A DNA stretch of 64,000 nt from Spirogloea muscicola (lineage: Eukaryota > Streptophyta > Zygnematophyceae > Spirogloeales > Spirogloeaceae). Positions 18,099-28,246 of this stretch are shown piece after piece. The translations under genes were made by a program, and so were the position numbers. The DNA lies in the NCBI GenBank assembly GCA_009602725.1, contig WELB01000058.1, forward strand, positions 36,421-100,420, written 5' to 3'. Position 1 is the first letter of the stretch. Each line of letters opens with the position of its first letter. The notes beneath the pieces are model-generated. The model saw only the letters and a list, made by a program, of their open reading frames with translations. It did not search any database and had not been told where the DNA came from.

Positions 18099-18640
18099 GC
18101 AGGCCACGGACTCCCGGCACCACCACTGCCGACGTGCCGCAGCCGTTTCCTCAAGCCCCTCCTGCGGCACAGGCGGGCACGCCAGCCGAAGCTCCAAGGG
18201 CACCTCCGGTATAGCACGGGCGCTGGCGCGGGCACAGGGGAGCGCGCGGGATGCCGCCGCCAGCGGCGGTGGAGCGGCCTTGAGGAGGAGCGCCGGGCTT
18301 GGATCGGGCAGCTTGCCGACAGCTGACGAGGAAGCAGCTGCTTCTATGGGAAGTGCTCTCGAGCGACCCGGCACAGAAGAAAGAAATTGTTCGCCCACAG
18401 AAAAACAGGGGGTCGCAAAAGCCAGCCCAGAAAAGATTCGTCAATCAGCACAGAGGCTGATTGACGATGGCAGTAGCCCGTGCTGGGCCGGCCGTCTCCC
18501 AGCCCATCAAATCGTGCGGGGGGCTGCCGGGGTGGCCCGTTGGCGGCGCGTTTGAAATGGCGATAAGGGGTCGCGTTTGGCGCCAAACTCTCCCCTTCTC
18601 AGAATCAACCAGGCAGGGGCGGACTGGCCCCTGCCTGGTT
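18099..18640. other. GC-rich 5' flank of the RUNKEL-like gene, ending in LINE tail (-)
   Basis: Probably the promoter and 5' UTR. From about 18375 a reversed LINE-tail motif appears (GTTCGCCCACAG, then AAGCCAGCCCAGAAAAGATTC), the complement of the stem-loop tail seen elsewhere. No separate gene is supported. Confidence 0.5.
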
Positions 18641-19140
18641 TGCCCCTTTGTTTTTGGGTTGGCTTTGCCAGCCCCTCTTCTCTATGGGCGAGCTCTGCCT
18701 CTTCTCTGATGTGGTGACTGCAGATTGCGATGATTCGGCCAACCCCGCGAAGTCGGCGACACTCGTCGGGCACGCGGTCGCTTTGGCGGCTCGAAGTAAG
18801 GAGCGCAAGTACTCTGACCACCCTCTGACCACCCTCGCTCCCAGCCCAGATGGGTATGCCGGCAGCCTATCTGTCATTTCTGCGACGTCGAGTGTCAACC
18901 TGTCTGCAACGAGCTCAGGCGTATGCTCTGCATCAGAAAGCTGGTCGAGCCTTAGCTGCTGGCACAAGAGCTAGTCAATTGCCGTCCGGTATTCGAGCGT
19001 CAGCTAGCGACCTCTATGTGCTGACTCGTGGTTACTGAGCGGGTCAGCTTAGCAGCAGGTGACGTACATTTGTCCAATGTGCTTGCCTTTGTACTTGGCC
19101 ACACATGGCCTCCCCATCTCTTAATATACACGCATTTTCT
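18641..19140 (+). mobile_element. LINE 3' fragment(s)
   Basis: Starts with a tail stem-loop (GGGTTGGC-TTT-GCCAGCCC, 18656-18674) and the CTCTATGGGCGAGCTC word. It then has LINE coding remnants: KSATLVGHAVALAARSKERKYSDHP at 18745-18830, QRAQAYALHQKAGRALAAG and SDLYVLTRGY-stop (19036-19038). The tail carries AGCGGGTCAGCTTAGCAGCAG and TGTGCTTGCCTTTGTACTTGG, shared with the copies near 21.1 and 34.95 kb. The coding part is out of frame in places. Confidence 0.7.
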
Positions 19141-19765
19141 AGGCGATGCCTTCGCGGCACAGGTCATTGACGTACACGGGGCCCTCGGCAGTGGCTGGTT
19201 GGATCTCCTCCAGCCGCTTGCCCGGGAGGCCATCGAGCGGCGGCAAGGGTTCGCCAGGCTTCAATGCTGCCGGCACCCTCGCGCAGGTCTTTCGAATGAG
19301 GCTGGCGGTCTCGCTACAGCGCTCTCTGGCTCATGCGGTCCACGCGAGCGCTGGCCATGCTATGGCTGCTGCTTCCGGGTCTCGGCAGAGTGCCGCTTTT
19401 CCTGCTTCGAGTTACTCTGATCTGCTGTTGCTCACACGTGGATACTGAGCATCCATCTGCATCTCTCTCTGCACTGTCTCGCGCTTTGTAGTGTAGTCCT
19501 TTTTCGGCACTTTTTCCTTTGGCTTTGGACATTGTCATTCTTTTTGGGTTGGCTTTGCCAGCCCCTCTTCTCTATGGGCGAGCTCTTCTTCTTCTCTATG
19601 GGCGAGCTCTTCTTCTTTGTAGCTGCTAAACGCTTGCAGGCCCCCCCGAACCTTTTGTCAATTCTTTTTGGGCTGACTTTTCGCAGCCCTTGGCCCCATT
19701 GCCCCCATTGGGAGTGCCACTTCTTCTTTTCGCAGCCCTTGCCCCCATTGGGAGTGCCACTTCCC
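19141..19765 (+). mobile_element. LINE 3' fragment
   Basis: Encodes AQVIDVHGALGSGWLDLLQPLAR, then in another frame GFNAAGTLAQVFRMRLAVSL, HASAGHAMAAASGSR and LLLLTRGY-stop (19446-19448). The tail has GCGCTTTGTAGTGTAGTCC (also in the reversed copy at 38.64 kb), a stem-loop at 19546-19564, two copies of the CTCTATGGGCGAGCTC word, a second stem-loop at 19670-19689 and GGGAGTGCCACTTC twice. At least two tails are therefore stacked. Confidence 0.75.
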
Positions 19766-20290
19766 TCTTTCGTGAGCGCAAGAAAAAGCGGCACTACCAG
19801 GACCATCCCCGAGGGGACCATCTTTATCCGTGTGCCATGGATTTCTACGGAGGCTACGGCTAAAAATGGTCCTCCCTGATCCAGCATCTGGCCCGGCTGG
19901 TTGATGCGCGTCGTCGAAGTCGGGGGGACAGCTTGGCCACTCCAGCATTCCGCAGGCCTTGGTTGCATCTTATAGAATGCGGCTCTCACTTACTTTGCAG
20001 CACTCGCAAGCATTGGCTCTTCATCAACGTGCAGGGCGCGCTCTAAGTCAGGCCTCCTGCTTTCTTGGCGGTGCTCCAGCTCCCCAAGTTAGCTTGTCGG
20101 ATTTGTTTGTGCTCACCCGTGGGTACTGATGTCACCTTAGGCACCTTAGTGTAGGTCTCCGTATTTTGTAGCCTTGTTTACTTTGCCCTAGACTCTGCCT
20201 GAACAATGTATCGGCTTCAACTGGCCTCCATTTCATTTCATGCGCTCCGCGCGCCTTCTCTCTTTCAGCCAGCCCACAAAAGCCAGCCAA
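19766..20290 (+). mobile_element. LINE 3' fragment, family B
   Basis: From 19775 the frame reads SARKKRHYQDHPRGDHLYPCAMDFYGGYG, then a TAA at about 19860 where the 20.5 kb copy has GTAAAATGG. The downstream part has QHSQALALHQRAGRALSQAS and LFVLTRGY-stop at about 20127. The tail has CACCTTAGGCACCTTAG, CTAGACTCTGCCTGAACA and TTTCATGCGCTCCGCGCGCC. Confidence 0.75.
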
Positions 20291-20319
20291 CCAGAGACTG
20301 GACGAGCCTGGCTTTCCGC

Positions 20320-20935
20320 CTGCCTCCTTTTGCCCCCGGGGCGGTGAGCCTCGTCTGCTCCTGGACGTGGTACTGGTCGACGCATACAAGGCTGGCGCAC
20401 CCACGTCAACCGTGTCTGGCTGGGCCACGTCCAGCGCGGAGCGCAAGAAGGAGCGGCACTACCAGGACCATCCCGGAGGGGACCGTCTTTATCCGTGTGC
20501 GATGGATACCTACGGAGGCTACGGCGTAAAATGGTCCTCCCTGATCCAGCATCTGGCCCGGCTGGTTGATGCCCGTCGTCGAAGTCGGGGGGGCAGCTTG
20601 GGCCACTCCAGCATTCCGCAGGCCTTAGTTGCATACTATAGAATGCGGCTCTCACTTAATTTGCAGCGCTCGCAAGCATTGGCTCTTCATCAATGTGCAG
20701 GGCGCGCTTTAAGTCAGGCCTCCGCTTTCGTGGCGGCGCTCCAGCTCCCCAAGTTAGCTTGTCGGAGTTGTTTGTGCTCACCTGTGGATGCTGATGTCAC
20801 CTTAGGCACCTTGGTTTCGGTTTTTGTATTATGTAGCCCTGTATAGTTTGCCCTAGACTCTGCCTGAACAATGTGTCGGCTTGAATTGGCCTCCATTTCA
20901 TTTCATGCGCCCCGCGCGCCTTCTCTCTTTTGCCA
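20320..20935 (+). mobile_element. LINE 3' fragment, family B (longest open copy)
   Basis: The frame 20367-20846 is open. It contains SGWATSSAERKKERHYQDHP, YPCAMDTYGGYGVKWSSL, QHLARLVDARRR, the RMRLSLNLQRSQALALHQ helix and AGRALSQASAF, preceded in another frame by PRLLLDVVLVDAYKAG, the acidic beta-strand motif expected of a PD-(D/E)xK-type fold. The end is frameshifted (no TRGY). The family B tail follows. It is about 90% identical by eye to the 33.3 kb copy. Confidence 0.75.
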
Positions 20936-21600
20936 CAGAAGAAACTGTGCGCCCATAGAGAAGAGGGGCTGGCAGAGGCCAGCCCGAAAAGAATAGAAAA
21001 AATCCAAAAGAAGCCAAAAAGCTCCTTGCCTTTGCAACAGCTCCTTTCCTTGGCCCCCTTCGGTGGTTACTGAGCGGGTCAGCTTAGCAGCAAGCAGTCC
21101 ATCTATTAATGTGCTTGCCTTGGTACTTGGCCAGTCAGGCCCTCCATCATACAACATAAATTCTATTCCCCTCCGGACGTTGTCCACTCATTTGGGCTGG
21201 CCTTTCACTTCTTTCTGACAGCAATTGCTCCCTTTGTAAAAGCTTCTGGCGCTCACAGCCAGCAACCCCTTCCTTTGGGAGAGCCACTTTCTCTCTGGTG
21301 GAGGAGAAGAAAGGAGGAGGAGGAGGAGGTGCGCGGTGCGTATGGAACCGTAGGAATGCCACATCAAGCCAACACACTGTTCAGCAAAATCTAGTGCAAA
21401 TTTGCAACCGGCACGCAGGTGCAACGTGCGTGCCATTGACCGTGCCATGATGTGCGTTCACCTCGCATTAGACTGGCTGGTATGCATGTTCTCACTCGTA
21501 AATACTGGAGGCCCCCGTCTGTTGTTCAGTCATAAGTCGTGGTTTTCATTGTGTTACCTTAGCCCCTCTTAGGTTTCCCTCTCTTCTCGTTGCAATAATT
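20936..21600 (-). mobile_element. LINE tail (-) plus fragmentary tails
   Basis: 20945-21010 is a reversed tail: GCGCCCATAGAGAAGAG, then an inverted repeat GGGCTGGC-AGAG-GCCAGCCC (20966-20985) and GAAAAGAATAG. From 21060 a + strand tail follows (GGTTACTGAGCGGGTCAGC, TGTGCTTGCCTTGGTACTTGG). 21370-21510 has weak LINE-end similarity (VLTRKY-like). The order shows repeated insertion at this locus. Confidence 0.55.
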
Positions 21601-22357
21601 TACTGGCTTGCTTTGGCCTCCCTCTCAATGCATGCGCACTGCGGGCCATCTATTCAGATCCTTGCTAGCACGAGAATAGGAATCGGGCCCCGCAGAAGAG
21701 AGTCCGGAATCATGCCAATCCAGCACAGGGCCGACGGTCTCCATGCCAGGCGTGTAGACCTGGTGGCCACCCGACAGGCCGGCGGGCCACGTCTTCTCCT
21801 GGACGTGGTGACTACTGATGCCTATGACCGCTCACACCCAGCCAAATGTGCCACCACGGCTGGGTATGCGGTCGCCTGCGCTGCTCGGGCCAAAGAGCTG
21901 AAGTACGCGGATCATCCGCGGGAAGACGAGTTCTTCCCGTTGGCCATCGACACACATGGGGCGCTGGGCGCTCGGTGGCTCGAGCTGCTCACCCAGCTCG
22001 CCCGCCACACCATCGCCCGGCGCTTCCATGGGGAGCCGGTTGACTTCCCTGCAGCCGGGTCGCTGGCGCAAGTGTATCGAATGCGCCTGGCCGTCTCGCT
22101 GCAGAGGTCCATGGCCCGGGCGCTGCACCTTCGTGCCGGCAGAGCCCTCGCTGCTGCCTCTGGCTCTGGCCAGGGGACCCACTTCCAGGAGCCCAGCATC
22201 TCTGATCTGCGGCTGCTTAGCAGGGGTTACTGAGTGTCTCGTAGCAGCTTTGTTTCTGTTACTTAGCGCTTCCCCTGGCCCCCTTCTCGTACTCTGTTCA
22301 TTCTTTTTCGGGCTGGTTGTTCCAGCCCCTATTCTCAATGGGCGAGCACTCTCTTCT
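21601..22357 (+). mobile_element. LINE 3' fragment, intact 206-codon C-terminal frame
   Basis: The frame 21613-22233 is unbroken and the best-preserved copy. It reads HARRVDLVATR, PRLLLDVVTTDAYDRS, CAARAKELKYADHP, FFPLAIDTHGALGARWLEL, GSLAQVYRMRLAVSLQRSMA, LRAGRALAAASGS and LLSRGY-stop. RVDLV and LLLDVV, followed by K..KY, are the expected positions of a PD-(D/E)xK-like nuclease; this is my inference from spacing. The tail has GGGCTGG-TTGTT-CCAGCCC (22310-22329) and ATGGGCGAGCACTC. It runs straight into an inverted copy of the tail. Confidence 0.8.
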
Positions 22358-22446
22358 TCTGAAGAGAGTGCTCGCCCATTGAGGATAGGGGCTGGAAAAG
22401 CCAGCCCAAAAAAGAATGGACAGAGTACGAGAAGGGGCCAGGGGAG
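22269..22446. repeat. Long palindrome of two LINE tails joined 3' to 3'
   Basis: Arms 22269-22356 and 22361-22446 are reverse complements apart from a few substitutions. The centre is AGCACTCTCTTC-TTCT-GAAGAGAGTGCT. Each arm holds a tail stem-loop and the ATGGGCGAGCACT word. Confidence 0.85.
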
Positions 22447-22650
22447 CTCCCCTGGCCATTTGGCCTACATTTCTTTCTAATACACGATCTCTTTCCTGGC
22501 TGACCCGGCCGCCGCTTGATGGCCAGCCGGGCAAAGCCGCGAAGACAGCGCGGCCAGTTTGACTGGTGGCTGTGAAAGCCCAGCCCAAAGGAATAGACAA
22601 GGTCTAATGGAGCCGGAGTGCTAAGTACTAAGACAACAGTACGAGAAGGG
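22358..22650 (-). mobile_element. LINE tails in reverse orientation
   Basis: Right arm of the palindrome, then at 22535-22615 a reversed family A tail (GCGCGGCCAGTTTGACTGG, then AGCCCAGCCCAAAGGAATAG). No coding sequence is attached. Confidence 0.65.
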
Positions 22651-23441
22651 GGCCCGTAGAGGACTGGTCGTGCTCAGCGGACAACGGCAAGCCTCAGTCC
22701 TGTGGCAGGCTGGCCGTGCTCAGTGGACAACGCATTCATTCCCCATACCGTCTCAGGCCGGGCCCCGCAGAGGACTCCTTCGCGCCTTGCGCGAGCCCCG
22801 GCGGCAGGCGATGCTGCTAGTGCCGCCCGAGCCTGCCGCTGCTGGCTCCGCATCGAGCTCGCTGCGACCACAGCCGTGCACCGTCGCCGCTGCGCCGCCG
22901 CGGCTCTCCAGCCTAGCAGGCTGAGAGCTGCGCCTGTTCACTGCTCTTCGCAAGACTTCTCCCCTCCGCTCGCCGCCTGAGCTGGTCAGGTGGCGTCATT
23001 TCCCAGCAACCAGCGAGCGGACACTGCATTAAAGACTTGTGGGAGGCGAGGAGGGCAGTGCAGTGACCTGGTGTCCTTGTCCTTGCGCTGGTTGTAACAC
23101 TGTTCCTCAAGGCCAGTCTTGAGCTCTGTGCTTTTGGGGGCATTCCAGACATGCTTGAAGGTACGATGACAGCGGTCCTGGCGATGTCAATGAAGTTGAG
23201 CTTGTGAATCCCTGGGTCTTGAGCTAAGGCACCACAACAAGTGCATGTGGTTAAGCAAGGACATATTCGTCAATACTTGCCAGAATGTCCACAATGTAGT
23301 TCAGCTTATAGCATCAGCTACAATCACAGGTCTCGACTTTCATGTCCGAACACACTGATATGACAGTCCTTTCAAGTGACATGATGCTGCAGTTGATATT
23401 GTTGGTCAATCAATAGCTTTCGTGGAGCCTGGATTGGGGCT
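22651..23441. other. 5' flank of PSF2, partly very GC-rich
   Basis: 22740-22990 is GC-rich with several short open frames on both strands and no family I recognise. It may hold an upstream promoter or untranslated exon. Nothing else is seen. Confidence 0.4.
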
Positions 23442-25254
23442 ATGGAAGCTTCAAGGCCGACCTTCACAGCATCGGAGGTAAGGATAACGATTCGCTACTG
23501 CTCCCTCTTTTGTCTATCCTCTTTTGTCATTGTGTCCACTCCCTCCATTGCTATTTGTGCTATTAGGACGACATGAACTGCTCACAACTCATGTTGTGTC
23601 CTCTTTCAGATTGAGTTTCAAGCTGAAAATGAGCTGATATCTATTGTTCCAAATTTTCAAATGGATACACTCTACCTCCTTGGAGTGAGCACAACTCCAT
23701 ACTATCAGATGGCAACCCTGTCCTTCTTTGGAATGAGCAAAGCTGAGAGATTCAGGACATATCTTCTATGACTGTGAAGAAGACTTGAAATGAGGGTCAC
23801 TTCAGAGCACGTCAGAGCCCTACATAGCCAATACTATGTGGAAAGAGGCATGCCTAGTCGTCCTTCAGGCAGACATGATGTTGCCGCATGCATTCAGGGC
23901 GAGTATGGACCTTTCAGACCACAGATGCCACTTCAGGTCCCTCTATGGGTGGCTGTTGCCTTACTGAAGCGGCAAAAGTGCATCATCCAAGCTCCAGAGT
24001 GGATGACACTCGGTAAGCTACAACATGCAAATGGAGCAGTGCTTTATGGTCTCTAAAGACCCCTGGTGATGTTACCACACACACTGCTCAGAAGTCACAT
24101 GGTACAAATTGCTGATATATTACCGCCAACAGACTGTGTCCAGGTATGAGTTGCTACTGTTTCTCCTTGATGGAGAAGAAAGGAACAGTTGTACAGCTAG
24201 GTCTGTCTCAGGCTTTGTCATGTTGACAGACGAGCATATCTTGCGGCTTCTGTCCATCTCAAGATAATCTGAAACGGATTGTGCAAGAGGAGCGCAATTC
24301 GCCTCGAGAATTTCAGCCACTTCCATTCCACTATATTGAGATCACCAAGCTTCTCATTTCCAAGTATGCACAGCAAGTAATGCTATGTACACTCAGGCAG
24401 GATTGCGACGAGCTCTGTAGATAGATGATGAGGCCCATGCTCTGCTGGAGGTTCGATGCAAGTCTAATTGCCTGTTTTATGTTGGCTGCTTCACATCTCA
24501 TACAGCTCTCTCTGTGATATCCAGAACAAGTACGAGGTGAGGAGTCAATCTGACCAGGATAATTACCACAGACACTCAGATATAGAAATGCTACTGTAGT
24601 ACCCTGCACAAGCTGCCTGTGCATGAAGTTACACCTTGGCTGGCTTCTTCTGAGCACGAGCTACACAAAGTCAGAACCAGTCGAGTTCAGTGCATTATGT
24701 GCAGGTTGAAACTCTACTCAATGATATCAAGGATGTGAGATTCAACAAGATTGAGACTGGTCTTAGTCAACTGGATGGTAGAAGACATGCAGTCAAGGTG
24801 AAGCACTGCACTTACAGCAGGCACAGTCTGTCTGTGCATCCATGGGGCTTTGTAGCATCCATAATTCATTGTGCAGGGTACTGTTGTGTTCTTCTCGACT
24901 TCCTCATGCTTATTATTCTCATGAAGTGGTCAAAGCAGGTTCCTTGCCAGTCATAAAAGTAGTGCTTGCCTTGACCTAAATGATTTGTGTGACCATCTTT
25001 TGACAACACCGTCGACTGTGACCGTGCAGTTAGCCAATGTGTCAGCGATGGAGGTAAATATCATCAGGGCTTTTGCTCTGGAAGCTTTGAAAACCTTTGA
25101 TAGGATAGGTGGGACACAACTGGTTCACAAGCCTCCGGCTCGGACAAGTGCACCAGAAGCTGCTTTGGCAGGATCAGGACATGTATGCCCTTTCTCCACC
25201 TCTCTTGCTCTCAGCTCTCTCTTGCAATTTGCAGAACGTCTGCTTTTGGAATAA
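23442..25254 (+). CDS. PSF2: DNA replication complex GINS subunit PSF2
   Basis: PSF2 is one of four GINS subunits of the CMG helicase at replication forks. Six exons in phase: 23442-23477, 23610-23684, 23898-24012, 24264-24376, 24705-24797 and 25030-25254. The first gives MEASRPTFTASE, the second IEFQAENELISIVPNF, the third GEYGPFRPQ and VPLWVAVALLKRQKC, the fourth DNLKRIVQEERNSPREF and PFHYIEITKLLI, the fifth LLNDIKDVRFNKIETGL, the sixth LANVSAMEVNIIRAF. These are the conserved A- and B-domain blocks of PSF2. The last exon is read through to TAA at 25252; a GT at 25109-25110 could be a donor to a further short exon, so the last ~48 residues are uncertain. Predicted length 218 aa, close to plant PSF2. 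Confidence 0.92.
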
Positions 25255-25711
25255 GCTGCATGCTGCCATGGGTATGAAGTTGTAGAAGACCATCTTTGAC
25301 GTTGCCACAAATTTACCCTGAAGTGCCTGCTCTCTATGCAGCGGATCTTGCGACAGCGATGAGTCAACTGCCTCCAAAGGTGTTTGATAGAAGCCATTCA
25401 GCTTACTGCTGAAGCCCTCTTTCAACGCGGCATTGGCCATGTTATACAGTGTACATCTGCATGCTGCTCTGCATGGCAACAGGAGCTGCTGACGAGGCTG
25501 TTGAAACCACAATCTCAATAACCTCTATCGATTAAAGGCAGCTACTGGATGTATGCACAGAGAGTCTCTCCTTCGTGATAGTATGTACAAGCACCCTTCT
25601 TGCAGATATAATGTTGGCAATCTACGCACAGTACTTTGCGTTTGCTTTCAGTTGCCACTTTTTAGCTTGAAGATTGAGCTGCCGACGAATCAGACTGGTG
25701 ACAATGTGGTC
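25255..25711. other. Convergent intergenic region between PSF2 and plant cysteine oxidase
   Basis: About 450 bp between the two stop codons; probably both 3' UTRs. No conserved coding sequence is visible. Confidence 0.5.
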
Positions 25712-27740
25712 CTAAGCGGCAGGGATGTCAAACGTTTGAGCCACAATCTGTGGGCCCTTATACAGGCCACGACGGACCACAAAATCGTCAGGGGGCTGAA
25801 ACTCCTCAAGCCAGCCAAAATGTGGCTGGCTCTCTTCCTGGTTCTGCTTGCTTGACAGACCTGTGACAGCACCCACGACATAAATACGTGTAGTGCAGCG
25901 AGATTGTTCTGCAGAACGAGCAAGGCCGTGTGCAAGCTGCTTGCAGCATGCCCAGGCTGACATGCCACTGTGACCAAGCCACATGGTGCAGCCGGCATCA
26001 TGTGCAAAAGAACGCCAACAGATGTGCATAAGAGCAAGCCACAAGGTCTACACTACAAGCTTTTATTGTGTTAGCACCGCACACAAACCGTGTGATCATT
26101 GAGTGTACTTGCATGCAATATCCCTCAGGAAGATGCAAGCAAGAAAGTGCCAGACTGCTCCTGTCCAACTTTCATAACTCCACGGCTAAGTGTAAAACAA
26201 AGCAAGGGGTACAGGTGCTACTTACTTATTTGAGGTTGTGGAGGGGCAGGGACACTTTTGTAGTAGGTACAGTGGCGACCGTTAGTTGGAGAGTATGGTG
26301 GAATGAGCACGTCCAGGACTGCGCAGGGGGCCAGCGCAGTGAAGGCATGTATGTTGCCTCCGCTGGATGGATACAGCACCTTGGTAGGGCATGGCGCTGT
26401 GAGCACCTCATCCACCACCAGCTCAGCTAGACGAGGGGAGCCTGCCATTGAGGGCACAGCACACATGGCCATGATGCTGCAAGGGCCTATTGTATATGTG
26501 TTAACTGCGAGCTATCTGATGATCACATCGTGATGAGGTGAGTGTTTACAAGTGAATACCTGTACCGCGTTGGTTGGTTGCCCCCTTTGCATTCTCCACC
26601 AATTTGGTGTTCCAGTCATAAGACTGGATATGCATGGAACCGTAGAGCAGCTTGCTCAATACGGTCATGCCTGGGTGATCGTGAAGAGGGATGGCAGCTG
26701 ACGATGGGAAGCAGAAAATGCCCATCTGCAAGTGTTGCAACCAACAGGTCAACCAGTTGTGAAACAGAGGACGATCGTTGGCAGGCCCCCATCCTGCACG
26801 TGAGAAAGGACATTCATTGTCCATGCCGAGCTCCGTCATCCTAAGCTTTTCACTTCAACAGAAGATTTTCAGCCCTTCTGGCTCTCTTCCTCCCTCCTCC
26901 TTCGCTTCCCCCTTCCCTAACCCTCTTTTGCCCCTCTCTTTGCTCCCAGCCTCTGTCCCTCTCCTTAAACAAAAGCTTATAGTATGCACTCAGAACTCCA
27001 TGCCCTGCTCAAGCCCTCTACAAGCTTGCGAGTGGTCAAGACGACAAAACAAACAATGCGCTAGCTTGTCTATCTCGAGATTGCAAGGAACAGCTGAAAG
27101 ATGCACAAAGCAAAAGTGGACAGTGTGAAGGTCTGGCAAACAAACTGAGAAGGCGTCGCACTCGTGCAGATGCAGGTAGGTGATCGGTGGAGCCCACCGG
27201 GGCGGGAACGCCGAGTGCCTGCTGCGGCTGCCCAGGCCCAGGAATCCGAGGCCGCGTTGGGGCGTATCAAGTTCCGGCGTCAACCCCACGTCCTCGGCCT
27301 GGAAAGCGTCTGCAAGCCAACCAGGGGCGGCAGTCTGTTCCATGGAGCTGCAGCTGCTACTTGACATGGCAACAAGTCACAAAGCAAGATTCTTAAACGA
27401 CAGAAACGGCGTCCCCCAGGCAAGGAGCGCAGCTGGGAGAGTCTAAGGTACGCGGGGAGGTATTCAACGGCTGCTGAGAACGACGAGACGGCCCAGAGGC
27501 TGGCCAGCGGCAATAACGGCAGCAGATGCGTGCCAGTGGACGTCCAGCGGAGGACCAGGCTCGAGATGGCGCGGAAAATCTAGAGGCGGGTATCTGGCGG
27601 AGGCGCTCACCCATGATTTCCCGCACCTCCTGGAGGGCGCCGGCGGGCGCGGCGCCGCCGCCGCCGCCGCCGCCGAATGCCTCGGCGCAGGCGTCGTACA
27701 GGTGCTGGACCGCCGGCAACGCCCGCAGGCCCGCACCCGC

Positions 27741-27742
<2 letters not shown>
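25712..27742 (-). CDS. PCO: Plant cysteine oxidase (ADO-family thiol dioxygenase)
   Basis: Plant cysteine oxidases use O2 and Fe(II) to oxidise an N-terminal Cys of target proteins, marking them for the Arg/Cys N-degron route; they act as oxygen sensors. Exons: about 27742-27611 (start missing), 27309-27146, 26725-26566, 26486-about 26225, and a last exon ending at TAG 25712-25714. The first has VQHLYDACAEAFGG, as in plant PCOs; the second AEDVGLTPEL and PPITYLHLHECDAF; the third MGIFCFPSSAAIPLHDHPGM with two Fe-ligand histidines (H-x-H) and YGSMHIQSYDW; the fourth SGGNIHAFTAL with the third ligand His; the last GWLEEFQPPDDFVV. The junction between the last two exons is unresolved: simple donor/acceptor pairs break phase, so a small extra exon is possible. 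The ATG is hidden by the poly(T)/N at 27743-27839. Confidence 0.88.
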
Positions 27743-27838
<96 letters not shown>

Positions 27839-27839
27839 N
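27743..27839. repeat. 96-nt homopolymer T followed by N
   Basis: Exactly where the first exon of the cysteine oxidase should begin, the sequence turns into 96 consecutive T (27743-27838) and an N. This may be an unresolved repeat or an assembly or library artefact. It removes the start codon of the gene. Confidence 0.85.
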
Positions 27840-28246
27840 GGAGACAGCGGCGGTGGCGGCGGCGGAGGCCCCGGCGCACGGCCCGCCGCGAGTGGCGCCG
27901 GCGATCGCGGGGGCGCGTGCGTCTGACGTCGACGGGCTTTAGGTGGCGAACAAGTGACATGTGGCCGTGGCCCGGTCGTCAGGACCCCCCACCGTTACGA
28001 CAACCCGCCGTTAGTAAGTTACTGGTTTGGCAGTGCAAGCCAAGCCGACAGCCGTTCCCTCGCAGCTCGAGAAGCTGCCGTGCCCGCCGCAGGCAGGCGA
28101 CCGCCAGCGCCGGCGCCAGCGCCAGTGCCAGCGCCGCCGCCGCCGCTTCCGCCGCCGTAGCGGAGAAGCCTTACTGTCGACTGCGTCTCCAATGCGGTGC
28201 CTAGGTCACTCCCTTGGCCTGTGACGGCGCGCGCCCCGGAGGCGCT
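27840..28246. promoter_or_regulatory. Divergent promoter region between plant cysteine oxidase and RFT1
   Basis: A GC-rich stretch between two genes that start head to head. By position it should hold both promoters and leaders (and missing first-exon sequence of the cysteine oxidase). No TATA box or other element is convincing. Confidence 0.45.

Noticed and set aside
18099-18398. Upstream in-frame start for the RUNKEL-like gene
   Set aside because: The frame stays open to 18398, but the added 100 residues are low-complexity and the family begins at MNQYHIYEAIG.
27526-27942. Long open frames of poly-Phe or poly-Lys
   Set aside because: They are only the 96-T run read in each frame, with no protein features on either side.
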